A DNA stretch of 6,735 nt from Desulfocapsa sp. (GTDB lineage: Bacteria > Desulfobacterota > Desulfobulbia > Desulfobulbales > Desulfocapsaceae), in contig DAOVZA010000118.1 in NCBI GenBank assembly GCA_030635405.1, positions 1 through 6,735 of the forward strand, read 5' to 3'. Below, piece by piece: positions 4,038-6,735 of this stretch. Under the pieces are notes generated by a model. The model saw nothing but the letters and a program-made list of their open reading frames with translations. It was not told where the DNA came from and made no database searches. Position numbers and translations under genes: made by a program. How positions within the stretch are numbered: position 1 is the stretch's first letter; every line of letters starts with the position of its first letter.

Positions 4038-6530
4038 ATGAAAGACATAATCAGGGATCTTGCAGACAAAGATCAGCATAATCTTAAGCTACGTTTTCAA
4101 GTGGGACTTGGAATAATTCTCTTTTGCTTTTGTCTTTTCACGACGACAATCATCTATCACTTTCAAAAAAACATATTGGAAGAAGAGGCACTTGGAAAAA
4201 CAAACCTTGTCATGGTTTTACTTGAGTCGACTAGAAGTTATATTCGTGAAGTTCTGAGGCCGCGAATGTATGAGGAACTCGGTGATGATCAATTCATAAT
4301 TGAAGCGATGTCCACTTCCTTTATGACCCGAGTGATAATGGATCGTTTTAAGGATCAACTTCCAGATTTTATATATCGGCGCGTATCGATCGATGCTCGC
4401 AACCCTGATTTTGAGGCCAATCCGGCCGAGCAGGATATGGTCGACTATTTCCTGGCTAATCCTGAGAAAAAGGAATGGTACGGTACAACCAAAAATGAAA
4501 ATGGGCGTTATTTTACCATGTATCGTCCGGTGACCTTTGAAAGTTCATGCCTGCATTGCCATGGTGAACCAGAAGAAGCACCAGTTGCCATTGGCTCTCT
4601 TTACGGGTTGGAACGAGGCTTTCATCGAAAGTTAAATCGTATAGGTGGCGTTTTCTCCCTTTCAATACCAATCGATGAAAGTCTTACTAAAATCTGGCAA
4701 CGTTCTTTTAGAATGTTTTTCACGGTTCTTCTCCTTGCTGCATTGTTATATTTTGCTGTATGGCTTCTTTTCCATCAGCTTATCATTAACAATCTTCGTG
4801 ATCTTTTAGATTTGTTTAGGAATACTCTTGCTGAAAATGATGAGAATCCTCCTACTCTTGGAATAAAAGGTTCAAAAGAGGAACTCGAAGAACTGTTCCA
4901 TAATGCAAGGTCTCTTGTCATGCATTTAAAAGACAGTCGCCTGCGTCTTTTGGAGCATACCGATAATCTCGAAGTACTGGTAACTGAAAGAACTGAGGCG
5001 CTTGAAAAATCTGAAAGCAAAGCACGAAAGCAGGTCAGGGAAAGAAACAGAGAACTGACCTTACACAACACACTTACTGGTCTTATTACTAGCACTGAAA
5101 CTTTAAAAAACATACTTCATCAGGTGGTTCATGAAGTTCTTGAAGTAATCCCTGCAAAAGGTGCAGGGATATATCTCTATAATGAAAAAAAATCTATATT
5201 CGATCTTCAGTGTGCTGAAGAAGCGGCCAATCTTAAATCTGTGCACGGGAAGATTGATCAATCAAATATAAATATTCATCCCACAGATAATTACGACATG
5301 TTAAATGTCAGTATTCCTCTCTGCTGCCGTAACCAGTTGCTTGGTATTATGGTGATTACAGAACTTCGTTGTGAAGTATTAAACGATGCTTTCCAGGAAC
5401 TCCTTTTATCTATTGGTCAGCAAATTGGCCTTACTGTGGAAAGCTTACAGAATATGCAGTATCTCAGGCAGTCAACCACACTTCTTCAGTCAGTTTTTGA
5501 TGGTATAAGTGACTCTCTGATTTTACTTTCACCAGATGGCACTCTGAAAATGGCTAATCAGACATTTTTGAAAAAGTGTAACATCACCATGAAGGATGCC
5601 ATTGGAACAAATGTCACCGCTATGCTTTCCGGGCAACAAGATCTTTTACGTTCAAGCCTTGATGAAATGGATCTTTCAACAGATGGGCCTCAAACCAGAC
5701 AGGTTCGACTGGAAGATGGAACCATCTTTGAAATGTTCTTTTATCCAATCATGCAGCAGGATGAAACGGTTCACTCCATTGTCTGTTTTGCAAAAGATGT
5801 CACCAGCATTAAAGAGAATGAACAACGCATTCAACAAACGGAAAAGCTTGTAGCCATTGGGCAGCTTGCAGCAGGTGTTGCCCATGAAATTAACAATCCT
5901 CTGGGAGTAATTCTTTGTTATACAGACATTATAAAGGATAATGAGAACAGTGATAAAGCTGTGCTTGAAGATGTTTCAATTATTGAGAGGCATGCAGAAA
6001 ATTGTCGTCGCATCGTTGCTGATCTTCTGAATTTTTCAAGAGGATCAGAAACCGGCATTGAAAAACATATGACTTCGGTAAATGTCATCATCGAGAATGT
6101 ACTGGCTATGGTCCATCAACAACTCAAGAAGAGTAACATAACTGTCGATTCTGATTTTGATTCTGCTCTTCCTGAGAGTTTGATCGATTGTGGAAGAATT
6201 CAACAGGTTATACTCAATCTCATTTTAAATGGCATTCAGGCCATTGAGACGTCAGGAACGTTAACGATAAGAACAGGATTTAAAAATAGTAAAATCATTA
6301 TTGATATTGAAGATGATGGCACTGGTGTCTCAAAGGATATTCAAGATAAGATTTTCGATCCTTTTTTCAGTACAAAAGCTCCAGGGCAGGGGACTGGGCT
6401 TGGACTAGCTGTCAGTTACGGAATTATACATGAACATGATGGTGACATAAGAGTTATTACAAAGGCAGGGAAGGGTGCACATTTTCGCATTAGTCTTCCA
6501 ACAACAAAGGAACTTGCAAAAGATGAGTAA
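4038..6530 (+). CDS. Sensor histidine kinase with periplasmic haem-c (Tll0287-like, DUF3365) domain, GAF and PAS
   Basis: This 830-aa inner-membrane sensor has its domains in this order. TM1 lies at about 18-41. A periplasmic DUF3365/Tll0287-like domain spans about 45-215 and carries the haem-c attachment motif C171-L-H-C174-H175. TM2 lies at about 224-249, followed by a degenerate HAMP to about 298 and a coiled coil to about 342. A GAF domain spans about 347-470 and a PAS domain about 481-592. HisKA holds the phosphoacceptor H616 in VAHEINNPLG. HATPase_c has its N box at N727/N731, DDGTG at 759-763, IFDPFFSTK at 772-780 and GTGLGL at 785-790. All catalytic boxes are intact. Covalent haem outside the membrane suggests sensing of redox state or a small gas ligand; GAF and PAS may add cytoplasmic inputs. 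An in-frame TGA at 4008 leaves ATG 4038 as the only ATG start, with GAGGA at 4025-4029. The stop overlaps the response regulator start by 8 nt. Confidence 0.96.
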   Translation: MKDIIRDLADKDQHNLKLRFQVGLGIILFCFCLFTTTIIYHFQKNILEEEALGKTNLVMVLLESTRSYIREVLRPRMYEELGDDQFIIEAMSTSFMTRVIMDRFKDQLPDFIYRRVSIDARNPDFEANPAEQDMVDYFLANPEKKEWYGTTKNENGRYFTMYRPVTFESSCLHCHGEPEEAPVAIGSLYGLERGFHRKLNRIGGVFSLSIPIDESLTKIWQRSFRMFFTVLLLAALLYFAVWLLFHQLIINNLRDLLDLFRNTLAENDENPPTLGIKGSKEELEELFHNARSLVMHLKDSRLRLLEHTDNLEVLVTERTEALEKSESKARKQVRERNRELTLHNTLTGLITSTETLKNILHQVVHEVLEVIPAKGAGIYLYNEKKSIFDLQCAEEAANLKSVHGKIDQSNINIHPTDNYDMLNVSIPLCCRNQLLGIMVITELRCEVLNDAFQELLLSIGQQIGLTVESLQNMQYLRQSTTLLQSVFDGISDSLILLSPDGTLKMANQTFLKKCNITMKDAIGTNVTAMLSGQQDLLRSSLDEMDLSTDGPQTRQVRLEDGTIFEMFFYPIMQQDETVHSIVCFAKDVTSIKENEQRIQQTEKLVAIGQLAAGVAHEINNPLGVILCYTDIIKDNENSDKAVLEDVSIIERHAENCRRIVADLLNFSRGSETGIEKHMTSVNVIIENVLAMVHQQLKKSNITVDSDFDSALPESLIDCGRIQQVILNLILNGIQAIETSGTLTIRTGFKNSKIIIDIEDDGTGVSKDIQDKIFDPFFSTKAPGQGTGLGLAVSYGIIHEHDGDIRVITKAGKGAHFRISLPTTKELAKDE

Positions 6531-6735
6531 AAAACATATTCAGCCAAGTATTTTACTGGTCGACGATTAACCCGATCTGCTCACTGGTTTGCAGAGAAAT
6601 TTTGCAAAGCGGCTCCCAGGAACACTGGTTTTAACAGCTGACAATGGTGATCAAGCACTTGAAATATTATCCAAGAAGCATGTTTCAATTGTTCTCATGG
6701 ATATAATGATGGGGGAAACAAACGGACTTGAAACA
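6523..6735 (+). pseudogene. Response regulator receiver with in-frame TAA (partial, runs off right edge)
   Basis: The frame starts with ATG at 6523, overlapping the kinase stop, and reads 71 codons to the window end with a single TAA at codon 16 (6568-6570). Before the stop it encodes ILLVDD, the receiver beta-1 strand with its acidic pair D14-D15. After it come PDLLTGLQRNF, a central TADNGDQALEIL stretch and VLMDIMM with the phosphoacceptor D60. The TAA sits where receivers normally have Glu (DDEPDLL), so one G-to-T change in GAA explains it. Upstream and downstream conservation argues for a very recent nonsense mutation or a sequencing error. Restart at TTG 6589 would lose the acidic pair and has no ribosome site. 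The Pro usual in the MP pair after the phosphoacceptor is Gly64, and the residue before NG is Thr66. It is the expected cognate partner of the kinase; the output domain lies outside the window. Confidence 0.85.

Noticed and set aside
4775..5113. 112-codon leftward frame inside the sensor kinase
   Set aside because: It is Ser- and Arg-rich, antisense to the HAMP, coiled-coil and GAF coding region, and has no independent support.
6568..6570. Recoding of the TAA to an amino acid
   Set aside because: Selenocysteine uses TGA and pyrrolysine uses TAG; TAA recoding is not expected in bacteria of this type, and the standard code works for every other gene here.

Overview
This window looks like chromosomal DNA from a low-to-moderate GC bacterium, most likely a deltaproteobacterium (Desulfobacterota, the sulfate-reducer and sulfur-disproportionator group). 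That placement is an inference. It rests on the gene types: a long YeiH-family (putative sulfate exporter) permease, a Usp protein of the style common in that group, and a sensor kinase with a periplasmic haem-c domain. No rRNA or other phylogenetic marker is present. There are no tRNAs, insertion sequences or CRISPR arrays. Coding density is high.

Layout. Positions 1-3787 carry six leftward genes, closely spaced. In transcription order they are: a 93-aa two-helix membrane protein (3787-3506), a 542-aa YeiH-family permease (3451-1823), a 68-aa single-helix membrane protein (1801-1595), a universal stress protein (1490-1014), a 193-aa C-terminally anchored protein of unknown family (1017-436, overlapping usp by ATGA), and the N-lobe of a Hanks-type Ser/Thr protein kinase that runs off the left edge (396-1). 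A perfect 15-bp inverted repeat between the 68-aa gene and usp may partly separate the permease half from the signalling half.

Positions 3788-4037 are a 250-bp divergent control region. It holds a probable leftward -10 box, a 16-bp near-palindrome, an orphan Shine-Dalgarno overlapping a weak sigma-54-like match, and a long imperfect hairpin ahead of the rightward genes.

Positions 4038-6530 carry a rightward 830-aa hybrid-input histidine kinase (periplasmic Tll0287-like domain with CxxCH, degenerate HAMP, coiled coil, GAF, PAS, HisKA, HATPase). It overlaps by 8 nt the start of its response regulator (6523 to beyond the right edge). That regulator has an in-frame TAA exactly where the conserved acidic residue after the DD pair is expected.

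Working model (inference): the haem-bearing kinase senses a redox or gas signal outside the cytoplasmic membrane. The divergent operon combines anion export (perhaps sulfite or sulfate) with stress and Ser/Thr-kinase signalling at the membrane. The shared intergenic region suggests, but does not prove, that the two-component system controls the transporter operon. In the strain as sequenced, the intact receiver of the partner regulator would not be made unless the TAA is a sequencing error.
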